Assembly: GCA_964642725.1 (NCBI GenBank) | Contig: CAZXQG010000114.1 | Location: 1 to 6,246 of the forward strand | Reading direction: 5' to 3' | DNA from: JAGVPT01 sp964642725 | GTDB taxonomy: Bacteria; Bacteroidota; Ignavibacteria; UBA10030; UBA8401 | Length of the DNA: 6,246 nt | Part shown: positions 1-6,187 of the stretch, piece by piece | Layout: every line of letters begins with the position of its first letter | How positions within the stretch are numbered: the first letter of the stretch is position 1 | Program-made: the position numbers and the translations under genes | Notes under the pieces: model-generated | What the model was told of the DNA's origin: nothing | The model's database searches: none | What the model saw: the letters and a program-made list of their open reading frames with translations, nothing else

Positions 1-237
1 ATAGAAATCGGATGAACGATACATAATTGCTGCGTAACAAAGTTGCTAAGAGCCGGAGGGTTGAAGGGAAGAAACTCGAACAAATGCGGTGACAGGAAGT
101 TGGCTCTTGAAACCAGATCTCGACAATGAGGCGGTTGAGAGTTTACTGAAAGCAGCGTATCCGGCACAAAAAGCTTGGCATTTCTTTGTGGCATGGAAGC
201 CTCATTGATCTTGTCAATGAGGCCGATATCCAACGCT
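1..237 (-). other. Left-end region, possible 5' part of an unidentified ORF
   Basis: This stretch lies downstream of the dehydratase stop. On the minus strand one frame is open from about position 250 to the window edge. It has an ATG at 194-192 preceded by a GAGG about 5 nt upstream, giving at least 64 codons that begin MPQRNAKLFVPDTLL. I do not recognise the peptide. It is rich in Pro, Leu and Phe and shows no motif. The open frame may be chance, because only its first part is visible. The plus strand has no convincing gene; an ATG-led frame at 175-387 is mostly antisense to the dehydratase. Apart from the hairpin at 199-223 I see nothing else here. Confidence 0.2.
199..223 (-). terminator. 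Perfect 10-bp stem hairpin after the dehydratase gene
   Basis: The arms GCCTCATTGA (199-208) and TCAATGAGGC (214-223) are perfectly complementary around a 5-nt loop. The hairpin starts 14 nt beyond the TAA stop of the dehydratase gene, which is where a transcription terminator or 3' stabilising hairpin would sit. There is no T-run after it on the minus strand (the next bases are TTCCATGCC), so it is not a textbook intrinsic terminator. The 3' arm read on the minus strand contains TGAGG, which could be the ribosome binding site of the ATG at 194. The hairpin could therefore instead mask a downstream start. Confidence 0.45.
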
Positions 238-2337
238 TTATCCGTCGGTTCTTACGAATGTTCTTTTGTTTCCATCCGCTGGCTTATTGTCTTGCCTTTC
301 TGCGGTATTTCGTGCGGTGAGGTCGCGCACGTCGATATGAACTGTGGCGCCTTCTTCTCCGGAATATTGCGGAACAATTTTCTTTAGGAAGTGATATACG
401 GCTCCCGTATTTCCGGATTTCGCCGATCCGATAAGGTGTTGAATACTTCGGTTCACCGAATCTGGCCCTTTGCTCTCATCGATTAGTGAATCGAAAAGAT
501 TCTCTAACGCTTGATAGTCATTTCTGCACACAAATATATTCTCATGCTCAGATCTCTCTGGTATCTCCGTTTCGTAGAAGAGTTCTTCATGCATCTTCTC
601 CCCTTTTTGCAGCCCCGTAAATTCAATTTCAATGTCCTTTCCTTCTAACAATCCGTTGAGCCGCAGCATATCTCTGGCAATGTCCAGGATCCTTCTCGGT
701 TTTCCCATATCCAGCACCAAGGTTTCTCCACCGCGCCCTATCGTACCGGCTTGAAGGACGAGCTGGACTGCTTCCGGGATTGTCATAAAGAATCGCGTAA
801 CATCAGGGTGTGTGACCTTTATTGGACCGCCATTTTCAATTTGACGCTGGAAGATTGGAACGACGCTTCCATTGCTGCCGAGCACATTGCCAAATCTTAC
901 GACGACAAAGTTTTTGCCGGTGCGGTGAGCGGCCTCGCCGACGACTAGTTCGGCTATGCGTTTCGTTACACCCATGACGCTCGTCGGATTTACCGCTTTG
1001 TCCGATGATATCATGACAAGGCGTTCAACGCCATACCGATCGGCCAGATCGACAAGGATTTGCGTGCCGAGCACATTGTTCGTGACAGCATCAATCACAT
1101 TCTTTTCCATGAGGCCGACGTGTTTGTGGGCTGCTGCATGGAACACGATCGTCGGCTTGTGGAGCCTGAATACCTGGTCCATCCGGTCTTTATCCCGAAG
1201 ATCTGCGATCACCGGATGAACGATTACCGGTTCATTGATGATGCCTCCGCGGTTTGTAAGTTCTCTCGCAATATGGAAAATTGAATCCTCCCCGTGTCCC
1301 AGAAGCACAATTTCTTGCGGCCGTAAAGCCGTTAGCTGCCTGCAAAGCTCGCTTCCAATGGACCCGCCTGCTCCGGTTACGAGAACGCGCGCACCATGGA
1401 GAAGTTTTGCGACATTTTTTGAATCAATCTTTACAGTGCCGCGCCGGAGTAGGTCTTCAATCCTGATGTCGCGAAGCTGTGCTACGGCTGAGCCGGCGAG
1501 GATTTCATGGATGCTGGGAATAGTTCTGCTCTTTACGTTTACGGTCTTGCATGCTTGGACAATTTCCTCGATGACTTTTCCGGGGGCTGTCGGCATTGCG
1601 ACGATCACTTCTTCGATTGCTTTTTGCTCTATGATCGAAACCATTTCATGTATAGTTCCCACGACATCAACACCGTGTATGCGCACGTGCTGCTTGGCAG
1701 GGTCATCATCAACAAATGCTACGGGAGCCAAACCGAGCTGCGGATTTGCGCGAAGTTCCTTGACGATCATGGAGCCGGCAAGTCCGGCGCCAACGATCAA
1801 CACATTCTTGCCTTCATGATCCTTGCCTTTCCCCATCCGTTCATTAAAGACATACGCAATTCTGATCGCAAACCGCACACTGCCTATGGTCAACATCGTC
1901 ACAATACAATCCAACATCGGCACGACGATTGGAAAGTTCTGGGGAAGCAAGCCGATCGGTTTCAGAATTCCGAAGAAAGAACCAATGGTGAATACCCATG
2001 ATACCAAGCTTACCTCGAGCAGCGAGATGATCTCATCCACGCTTGCATAGCTCCAGTAACGGCTGTAGAAATTGAAATAGAGAAATACACACTCTTTTAT
2101 AAGGAGGGAGCACAGCGTATAGATTGCCAGCGGCACGGCGAACTGGCTCAGCAATGCAGACCAATCGTGTACAAGACATAGCGCGGGCATCAAGCATATC
2201 CCGGGAATAATCGAAAACGCGATTACATCGAACAGCATTAGATGGCGGTTCCGCAGTTTCAGGAGAAGCGCAAAGGCGCGCTTTTTTACGGACCTGTTCC
2301 CGTTTTGCAGATGATCGTTGATTTTTGTCAGTGTCAT
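238..2337 (-). CDS. Membrane-anchored NDP-sugar 4,6-dehydratase (WbpM/PglF/CapD class)
   Basis: The 699-residue protein has the full architecture of the large polysaccharide-biosynthesis dehydratases. About four hydrophobic segments (roughly residues 34-55, 62-86, 105-127 and 136-157) anchor it in the inner membrane. A first Rossmann-like domain follows with GAGLAG at 183-188, and then a second, catalytic short-chain dehydrogenase-type domain with the NAD(P)-binding motif TGAGGSIG at 321-328. The segment ISSDKAVNPTSVMGVTKR (443-460) is the active-site region. The usual Tyr of the Tyr-x-x-x-Lys pair is Met455 with Lys459, the known signature of the WbpM/PglF group. These enzymes convert UDP-GlcNAc to UDP-4-keto-6-deoxy-GlcNAc, the precursor of bacillosamine, QuiNAc or FucNAc in O-antigen, capsule or protein glycans. 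Exact substrate is inferred from family. The last ~45 residues are a polar tail beyond the usual domain. The ATG has purine-rich Shine-Dalgarno candidates upstream (AGGAGA and AGAGGG, the latter about 7 nt away). No frameshift is seen. Confidence 0.95.
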   Translation of the reverse strand: MTLTKINDHLQNGNRSVKKRAFALLLKLRNRHLMLFDVIAFSIIPGICLMPALCLVHDWSALLSQFAVPLAIYTLCSLLIKECVFLYFNFYSRYWSYASVDEIISLLEVSLVSWVFTIGSFFGILKPIGLLPQNFPIVVPMLDCIVTMLTIGSVRFAIRIAYVFNERMGKGKDHEGKNVLIVGAGLAGSMIVKELRANPQLGLAPVAFVDDDPAKQHVRIHGVDVVGTIHEMVSIIEQKAIEEVIVAMPTAPGKVIEEIVQACKTVNVKSRTIPSIHEILAGSAVAQLRDIRIEDLLRRGTVKIDSKNVAKLLHGARVLVTGAGGSIGSELCRQLTALRPQEIVLLGHGEDSIFHIARELTNRGGIINEPVIVHPVIADLRDKDRMDQVFRLHKPTIVFHAAAHKHVGLMEKNVIDAVTNNVLGTQILVDLADRYGVERLVMISSDKAVNPTSVMGVTKRIAELVVGEAAHRTGKNFVVVRFGNVLGSNGSVVPIFQRQIENGGPIKVTHPDVTRFFMTIPEAVQLVLQAGTIGRGGETLVLDMGKPRRILDIARDMLRLNGLLEGKDIEIEFTGLQKGEKMHEELFYETEIPERSEHENIFVCRNDYQALENLFDSLIDESKGPDSVNRSIQHLIGSAKSGNTGAVYHFLKKIVPQYSGEEGATVHIDVRDLTARNTAERQDNKPADGNKRTFVRTDG

Positions 2338-2494
2338 TTCTTAACCCTCTTCTCCTGTTGAAATACAATATGCACTCGGCAGGGATGCGCTAATCCATCC
2401 GGTCTTTGCAATGTCATTTTTTTCAGATAATACGTATAGGTTACAATTCTTACGGCAACATGAATCTAGAAGTGGCTTTCAACTGCTCAGACTG
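2338..2494 (-). other. Intergenic leader of the dehydratase gene
   Basis: This is 157 bp between the receiver-protein stop and the dehydratase start. It contains the dehydratase ribosome binding site (2345-2356) and a weak 5-bp stem (GGATG at 2383-2387, CATCC at 2396-2400). There is also an 8-bp palindrome, ATACGTAT, in an AT-rich patch that may hold a -10 element. No -35/-10 pair with good spacing is convincing. There is no clear intrinsic terminator after the receiver gene, so read-through into the dehydratase gene is possible. The segment does not encode a continuation of the upstream protein. Confidence 0.5.
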
Positions 2495-3268
2495 TCATGA
2501 ATCCATTTTTTCTTTGTGAATCTGTACCAACGATTCAATCTCGGACTTCAAAGATGAATGCTGCGGTGAACCGCTCGTGTCGCTTGTAAGCATTTCCTTC
2601 ATGGCGTTGGTAAGTCTCAGTATTAACGCAACAACTGACGCAATCAATCGGTATTCCCGTTCAATTTCTTCAAAAGCTCCCCGAATTTTCATTTGTGTCT
2701 CCTCCTTCACGTCGGCAGCCAGGGCCTCAGAGTGTTCCCGAATATTGAGTGCCACAAGAGCGAGAGAGTTGTTGGCGACGTGCGAAAGCGAATCGATGGA
2801 ATTCTGGTAAGACTCCAGCGACGTAATCACCTTTTCACGATCTCTCAGCAACCGGAGACGCTGCTCTTTTTCTGTTTGAAAGAGGTGCCGCTCGTTTGTC
2901 CCTCTCAAAAGGATGTCGAGATGTCCGATGTCGATCAGATCTTTTTGCACGTAGTCGTAGGCGCCCAGTTTCATGGCCTCTACGGCAACATGCTCTCTGC
3001 CGGCTCCTGTTAACATGATGACGGGAGTATCGTTCTTCTGTTCGTGCATCCACTGAAGAACGTTAAGGCCGTTTATTCCAGGCATCATATAATCAAGGAG
3101 AACGACATCAAATTTCTGGTGAACATTTCCTATCGCTTCAATAGCCTCGCTGCCGGAGAACACGGTTGTCGTCTCATATCCGTAGTTTTCTTTAAGCCGC
3201 AAGGCCATGCCCAGGGCAAATGACTCTTCGTCATCAACTAACAGGATACGCAAAGCGTTGTCACTCAT
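2495..3268 (-). CDS. Receiver-domain protein with C-terminal DHp-like helical domain
   Basis: The protein has 257 residues. Residues 5-122 are a complete CheY-like receiver: acidic pair D12-D13, phospho-acceptor D59 in LLDYMMPG, T87 in LTGAG and K109. The usual Pro after the Lys is absent (QKD). The C-terminal half is not a DNA-binding or known enzymatic output domain. It is predicted to be long helices: about 126-182, then about 186-225. It contains SLSHVANNSLALVALNI (160-176), which resembles the H-box of NtrB-like kinases (His-x-x-Asn-Asn-Pro-Leu), with H163 in the phospho-His position. There is no ATP-binding domain: the protein ends about 40 residues after the second helix, and the 157 bp that follow do not code for one. 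It may therefore be a phosphotransfer protein, a dimerisation or kinase-docking regulator, or simply a receiver with a coiled-coil tail. The start is supported by GGAG 9 nt upstream of the ATG. Receiver identity is certain; the role of the C-terminal domain is inference. Confidence 0.92.
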   Translation of the reverse strand: MSDNALRILLVDDEESFALGMALRLKENYGYETTTVFSGSEAIEAIGNVHQKFDVVLLDYMMPGINGLNVLQWMHEQKNDTPVIMLTGAGREHVAVEAMKLGAYDYVQKDLIDIGHLDILLRGTNERHLFQTEKEQRLRLLRDREKVITSLESYQNSIDSLSHVANNSLALVALNIREHSEALAADVKEETQMKIRGAFEEIEREYRLIASVVALILRLTNAMKEMLTSDTSGSPQHSSLKSEIESLVQIHKEKMDS

Positions 3269-3416
3269 TTGAGGTCACTCCGAATAAAATGCATGTGAAG
3301 AGAAGGTCACATTCCAATCTGTTTTATCTCTTAGTATTTTGGCTGCGGGCATCAGCAGACAGGAAAAACGCAAAACCGTTTAAAATTCGCCAGATCTATT
3401 CTCTTTGTTCCTTATC

Positions 3417-3445
3417 AGTCTATGGTTTATGAGCTCCATAATCAA
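3417..3445 (-). promoter_or_regulatory. Candidate sigma70-type promoter for the receiver gene
   Basis: Read on the minus strand, TTGATT (3445-3440) and TAGACT (3422-3417) are separated by exactly 17 bp, each matching the consensus hexamer at 4 of 6 positions. It points at the receiver gene start about 150 nt downstream. Its -35 box overlaps the inner edge of a tandem repeat (3441-3480), the usual place for a response-regulator or repressor site. If the organism is a Bacteroidota member, whose promoters differ, this call would be weaker. Confidence 0.35.
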
Positions 3446-3480
3446 TTTAGAAAGTTCCAATTCCAATTAGAAAATTCTAA
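3441..3480. repeat. Tandem 20-bp direct repeat, operator-like
   Basis: Positions 3441-3460 and 3461-3480 match at 15 of 20 bases. The shared core is TAGAAAGTTCCA (3448-3459) and TAGAAAATTCTA (3468-3479), so the cores lie exactly 20 bp apart, about two helical turns. Each core contains GAA-NN-TTC. The second is also a near-perfect inverted repeat (TTAGAA/TTCTAA). The array abuts the -35 box of the candidate receiver-gene promoter. Direct repeats on one face of the helix are typical of OmpR/PhoB-family binding, and such a regulator is encoded two genes upstream, but that pairing is inference. Confidence 0.5.
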
Positions 3481-3481
3481 C

Positions 3482-3510
3482 AATGTGGCAATTTGAAAAG
3501 ATTCCACATT
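3482..3510. promoter_or_regulatory. Dyad AATGTGG-N15-CCACATT, possible operator
   Basis: Perfect 7-bp inverted arms at 3482-3488 and 3504-3510 flank a 15-bp spacer, so the half-sites are 22 bp apart, about two helical turns. The dyad sits directly upstream of the tandem repeat. Its spacer, TTTGAAAAGATT, loosely resembles the repeat core and may be a degenerate third copy. No T-run follows, so it is more like a protein-binding site than a terminator. Confidence 0.3.
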
Positions 3511-3618
3511 ACGGAGTAGCTGAAACGTAAGACCGTTATGGGCTAAAAAAGAAAGGGTGAACAATCAATCAAAACTTAAAAAGGTACAACCTAAGCAGCT
3601 AAGAAAGCTTGACGAAAA

Positions 3619-3631
3619 TCACATCATGTGA
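3619..3631 (-). terminator. Small palindrome TCACATCATGTGA after kinase gene, weak terminator candidate
   Basis: This is a 13-bp perfect odd palindrome about 27 nt beyond the kinase stop. On the minus strand it can fold as a 5-bp stem with a 3-nt loop and is followed by TTTTC, so it could be a weak intrinsic terminator. The stem is short and has little GC, so termination would be inefficient. It could equally be a protein-binding dyad. Confidence 0.2.
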
Positions 3632-3658
3632 ATTGGCCAGGAGGATCGTCCGGCGGAT

Positions 3659-5053
3659 TCAAACGTTTGAGGGAAGTGCCGAGGGGAAGCGAAGGGAGAA
3701 TGTTGTGCCTGCGCCGACTTTGCTTTCAACTGAAATCGACCCGCCATGCAGGTCCACGATAAGCTTGACAAGCGCCAGACCGAGGCCCGTTCCGCTGTTG
3801 TTGCGTGTGGAATCATTCCCGCGCATAAACGGCTCGAAAATATCGGGAAGAAGATCGGCGGGGATTCCGTTTCCAGAATCCGCAAACTTGATGAGCACAT
3901 TATGCTCTTGCTGTTCGTAGCTAAGGTGGATTTGATGATTCTCCGGCGTGTTTTTCACGGCATTATCCAGAAGATTGAAAAACACTTGGCGAAGTCTGGC
4001 GGCGTCCCCGGATATATATAGTTCAGGACTATACCCCAGCACCATTGCAATATTCTTGGGCCGCGTGAGGAAGAGCGCTTCATCATAAAAATCTTTGAAG
4101 AACTGTTGAACCGGAATGGTTTCCATATTCAAGACAAATGTTCCGGCCTGCATCGTGCTGAGATTGAGAAGGCATTCGACGGTATTATTGAGACGCAGCA
4201 TATCGTCGTATACTCCTCCGACCAGTTTTTGGAGAATCCGCGGCGGAATATCCGCTGAGAGCGCGTCTTCGAGCTGGTTTTGTATTATCGTTAACGGTGT
4301 TCGGAGTTCATGGGACGCAAATGAAGAAAAATTAAGAGCATGGTTCCTCGCAGCATGGAGTTGTTCAACCATGTTCAATGTCGTTTCGATTCCCTTTTCT
4401 TTTCCATCGTTGGCGGGCGGTGCCGTCTTCATCGGCACCGACGGCGATGAATGGTGCAAGAGATCGCTGAGATGCCGGTTGAGTGCATGAACAGGCCGGA
4501 CAAAAAATCCATAAATGAAAAATCCTGTAAGTGCCGCGACGAGTAAAAACAACATAATCAAATATCGGTTATCTGAAATATCCTTCGAAACAAGATCGCT
4601 TAATGCAGGCTCGGGATATCCAGCAAAAACGGTAAAGCTATCTACCTTCTTTTGGAAAATTCGAAATGACTGACGTTCATCAACGGACACCGCGCGAATT
4701 TCGCTGTTCGCACTATCTCCTAATTTGACGGACGACAGCTGTGGATTGAACCCGGGGGACCGGAAAAAGGATTTTTCGTGCGGGTCGACAACTTCGATCG
4801 AGAGTCTGCTGTCATTCTGATTTGCCAGCGTTTCGAGGTCTGAGAGGATTTCGTCCGCGGACGCGTGCTGGGTTTCTATGAAGCGCACTAGGTGTGTTGC
4901 GGATGTCACCTCCTGAACGAGGGCACGATCGGTCTGTTCTATGAGAGAGGATTGCGCAAGCTTCAAATGAAGGATTTGAAGGGAGACAATACCGGCAATT
5001 GACAGTGAAACGTACCAGATCAGAATTTTCTTCAAGAAAAAATTGGGACGCAT
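3659..5053 (-). CDS. Membrane sensor histidine kinase
   Basis: The protein has 464 residues from the ATG at 5053. Transmembrane helix 1 lies at about 11-30, followed by an extracytoplasmic region of about 130 residues that I cannot assign to a family. Transmembrane helix 2 (about 164-184) is followed by a short HAMP-like linker (PVHALNRHL). The HisKA domain has the H-box FASHELRTPL with phospho-acceptor H248. The ATPase domain has N-box N360/N364 (NLLDNAVK), G1 box DSGNG (392-396), F-box FEPF (406-409) and G2 box GTGLGL (421-426). All catalytic motifs are intact, so it should autophosphorylate and pass phosphate to the adjacent regulator. The frame stays open 48 codons further upstream (to 5197), but that extension lies inside the regulator gene and is basic, low-complexity sequence. 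The chosen start instead falls 5 nt after the regulator stop and just before the first membrane helix. Its Shine-Dalgarno is weak (AGAGA about 12 nt away), suggesting translational coupling. The stimulus is unknown. Confidence 0.96.
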   Translation of the reverse strand: MRPNFFLKKILIWYVSLSIAGIVSLQILHLKLAQSSLIEQTDRALVQEVTSATHLVRFIETQHASADEILSDLETLANQNDSRLSIEVVDPHEKSFFRSPGFNPQLSSVKLGDSANSEIRAVSVDERQSFRIFQKKVDSFTVFAGYPEPALSDLVSKDISDNRYLIMLFLLVAALTGFFIYGFFVRPVHALNRHLSDLLHHSSPSVPMKTAPPANDGKEKGIETTLNMVEQLHAARNHALNFSSFASHELRTPLTIIQNQLEDALSADIPPRILQKLVGGVYDDMLRLNNTVECLLNLSTMQAGTFVLNMETIPVQQFFKDFYDEALFLTRPKNIAMVLGYSPELYISGDAARLRQVFFNLLDNAVKNTPENHQIHLSYEQQEHNVLIKFADSGNGIPADLLPDIFEPFMRGNDSTRNNSGTGLGLALVKLIVDLHGGSISVESKVGAGTTFSLRFPSALPSNV

Positions 5054-5058
5054 CGCGC

Positions 5059-5778
5059 TTATTGATCTCTGAGAATGAAACCTTCGCCACGAACTGTTTC
5101 TATGAGTTTCGGAGAAAAGCCTTCGTCGATAGACTCTCTCAGATAACTTATGTAGACGTCGACAATATTCGTACCCGTGTCGAATTTGTACCCCCACACC
5201 TGTTCGGCAAGACGCCTTCGTGTCAAAATAGTATTTTTGTTCCTGAGGAAGAATTCCAACAGTGCAAACTCCGTTTGAGTGAGGTTAATCGTCTGATCGG
5301 CTCTCCTGACGATTCTCTTTACGACATCCATGGTCAGATCGGCGCTTTGTAAAACCGAACTGCTCTTCGCACCTGAGCGCCGCAGAATTGCCTGTATTCG
5401 GGCGAGCAGCTCTGCAGAATCGAAAGGTTTGGTAAGGTAGTCGTCTGCACCGATCTCAAATCCTTTAACTTTATCCTGAATCGTATCTCTTGCAGTGAGA
5501 AACAAGACCGGCGTGCTGTAAGAAGAGGATCGAATGTACTGAAGGACTTCAATACCGGATTTTACTGGCAGGTTAATGTCGAGAATCATGAGATGCAGTT
5601 CCTGGCGGGTAACGGCATCGATTGCGGATTGTCCGTCAAACGCGAGAATCACTTCATACCCTGCGCGGATGAGCAGTCGTTCAAGCGAATGCGCAAGCCT
5701 CTTTTCATCCTCGACGAGAATGATCTTAATTTTTTCATTAGCCTTGCTCTCCGGAGCTTTCGCCAAAAAATTTGTCAT
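5059..5778 (-). CDS. OmpR/PhoB-family response regulator
   Basis: The protein has 239 residues. The receiver domain (about 17-131) has acidic residues E23-D24, phospho-acceptor D67 in LILDINLP, T95 in FLTARD and K117-P118. A winged-helix DNA-binding domain (about 145-237) contains LTQTEFALLEFF, the recognition region TRRRLAEQVWGY, IVDVYISYLR and the wing IETVRGEGFIL, all hallmarks of the OmpR/PhoB class. It would act in the cytoplasm as a phosphorylation-dependent transcription factor, with the kinase encoded 5 nt downstream as its partner. The start carries an extra, polar 16-residue N-terminus before the receiver's first strand. The only Shine-Dalgarno candidate (GAGAG about 12 nt away) is weak, and no better in-frame start is apparent between it and the first strand. 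Targets are unknown; direct-repeat sites in this window are candidates. Confidence 0.97.
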   Translation of the reverse strand: MTNFLAKAPESKANEKIKIILVEDEKRLAHSLERLLIRAGYEVILAFDGQSAIDAVTRQELHLMILDINLPVKSGIEVLQYIRSSSYSTPVLFLTARDTIQDKVKGFEIGADDYLTKPFDSAELLARIQAILRRSGAKSSSVLQSADLTMDVVKRIVRRADQTINLTQTEFALLEFFLRNKNTILTRRRLAEQVWGYKFDTGTNIVDVYISYLRESIDEGFSPKLIETVRGEGFILRDQ

Positions 5779-5838
5779 GGTTTGCAGCAGCTCTCAAGAG
5801 GAATTGTGGTAAGGCAAGAATGCATAGTTACAATATTG

Positions 5839-5846
5839 CAAATCTA
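5839..5846 (-). promoter_or_regulatory. Possible Bacteroidota-type -7 element for the regulator operon
   Basis: The minus strand reads TAGATTTG about 60 nt upstream of the regulator ATG, matching the TAnnTTTG element of Bacteroidota promoters. No matching TTTG is seen at the expected -33 distance. A second TAnnTTTG match (TATATTTG, 6095-6088) lies about 310 nt upstream. No good sigma70 pair is visible near the gene either. This is weak evidence that depends on the unknown phylum. Confidence 0.15.
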
Positions 5847-5867
5847 AGGCCGATATTATCTCCTTAG

Positions 5868-5882
5868 TGCCGCAGAACGGCA
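5868..5882. repeat. Small GC-rich hairpin upstream of the regulator
   Basis: The arms TGCCG and CGGCA flank a 5-nt loop, about 90 nt upstream of the regulator start. It has no T-run on either strand. It might lie in the 5' leader of the operon or be part of a protein-binding site; nothing decides between these. Confidence 0.3.
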
Positions 5883-5965
5883 GCCTAACAAGTATCAAGA
5901 GATATCCCAGCGAGCCCAAAAATGGATTCTTTCTTAAAGAAGCCGCCCGCGTTATTTCCCGGAAA

Positions 5966-5994
5966 CATCGAGGAAAATTGAAAATCATCGAGGA
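5966..5994. repeat. Direct repeat CATCGAGGA x2 with 20-bp period
   Basis: Identical 9-bp copies lie at 5966-5974 and 5986-5994, exactly 20 bp apart, around 190-215 bp upstream of the regulator start. The spacing equals that of the tandem repeat at 3441-3480, though the core sequence differs. It could be a binding site for an OmpR/PhoB-type regulator, possibly the adjacent one acting on its own operon, or chance. Confidence 0.3.
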
Positions 5995-6099
5995 CTCGTC
6001 GGATCAAAACGGATCCCATGAAGTGATGTCACTCGCCCCTTCGTCATTCCTGTTCTTGAAACTCCTTAGGGCGGGATCCCCTCCCGACAAATATACGTC

Positions 6100-6108
6100 T
6101 GATATAAT
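6100..6108 (+). promoter_or_regulatory. Candidate extended -10 promoter, rightward
   Basis: TGATATAAT is a perfect extended -10 element (TGn followed by TATAAT). The -35 region 17 bp upstream (CCTCCC) does not match the consensus, which extended -10 promoters tolerate. It would start a transcript near 6115 directed out of the window, divergent from the regulator-kinase operon. Confidence 0.35.
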
Positions 6109-6187
6109 GTAGAGGTTGTGAATATTAATTGCAAGAACGGACTTTCCCAGGTAGTGGGCTATTTTGATTCAAAAAGCAGCGACATCG

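Larger units (their letters stand above)
3269..3658 (-). other. 390-bp regulatory gap between kinase and receiver gene
   Basis: No gene is supported in this gap. It is AT-rich compared with its neighbours and carries several elements described separately: a small palindrome after the kinase stop, a wide dyad, a tandem 20-bp repeat and a candidate promoter. From the predicted transcription start (near 3410) to the ATG at 3268 there would be a 5' leader of about 140 nt. The leader contains a short GCTG/CAGC stem around 3341-3355 but no riboswitch that I recognise. The plus-strand frame 3220-3432 has no family resemblance and overlaps the receiver gene, so I do not call it. Confidence 0.6.

Noticed and set aside
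1235..1819. 194-residue plus-strand frame antisense to the dehydratase
   Set aside because: It is a shadow of a clearly real gene; the translation is Ser/Thr/Arg-rich with no domain.
2033..2368. 111-residue minus-strand frame overlapping the dehydratase start
   Set aside because: It lies in another frame of the same strand over the membrane-helix region and has Arg/Cys-rich, non-family sequence.
2494..2495. Frameshift or truncation that removed an ATPase domain from the receiver protein
   Set aside because: Only 157 bp separate its stop from the dehydratase start, too short for an ATPase domain, and no N-, G1- or G2-box sequence is visible there.
5054..5197. 48-codon N-terminal extension of the histidine kinase frame
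   Set aside because: It lies within the response regulator's coding sequence, encodes a basic run with no kinase feature, and the ATG at 5053 sits right before the first membrane helix and 5 nt after the regulator stop.
5794..5988. 64-residue minus-strand frame just before the regulator
   Set aside because: It has a poor ribosome binding site and no recognisable domain; the hydrophobic patch is short. A small protein cannot be excluded, but nothing supports it.
5867..6112. 81-residue plus-strand frame upstream of the regulator
   Set aside because: It begins with GTG, has no Shine-Dalgarno, shows no family resemblance and overlaps promoter-like elements.
6121..6160. Sigma54-type promoter on the minus strand (TGGG...TTGC)
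   Set aside because: The GG-to-GC spacing is about 14 bp instead of the required 10.
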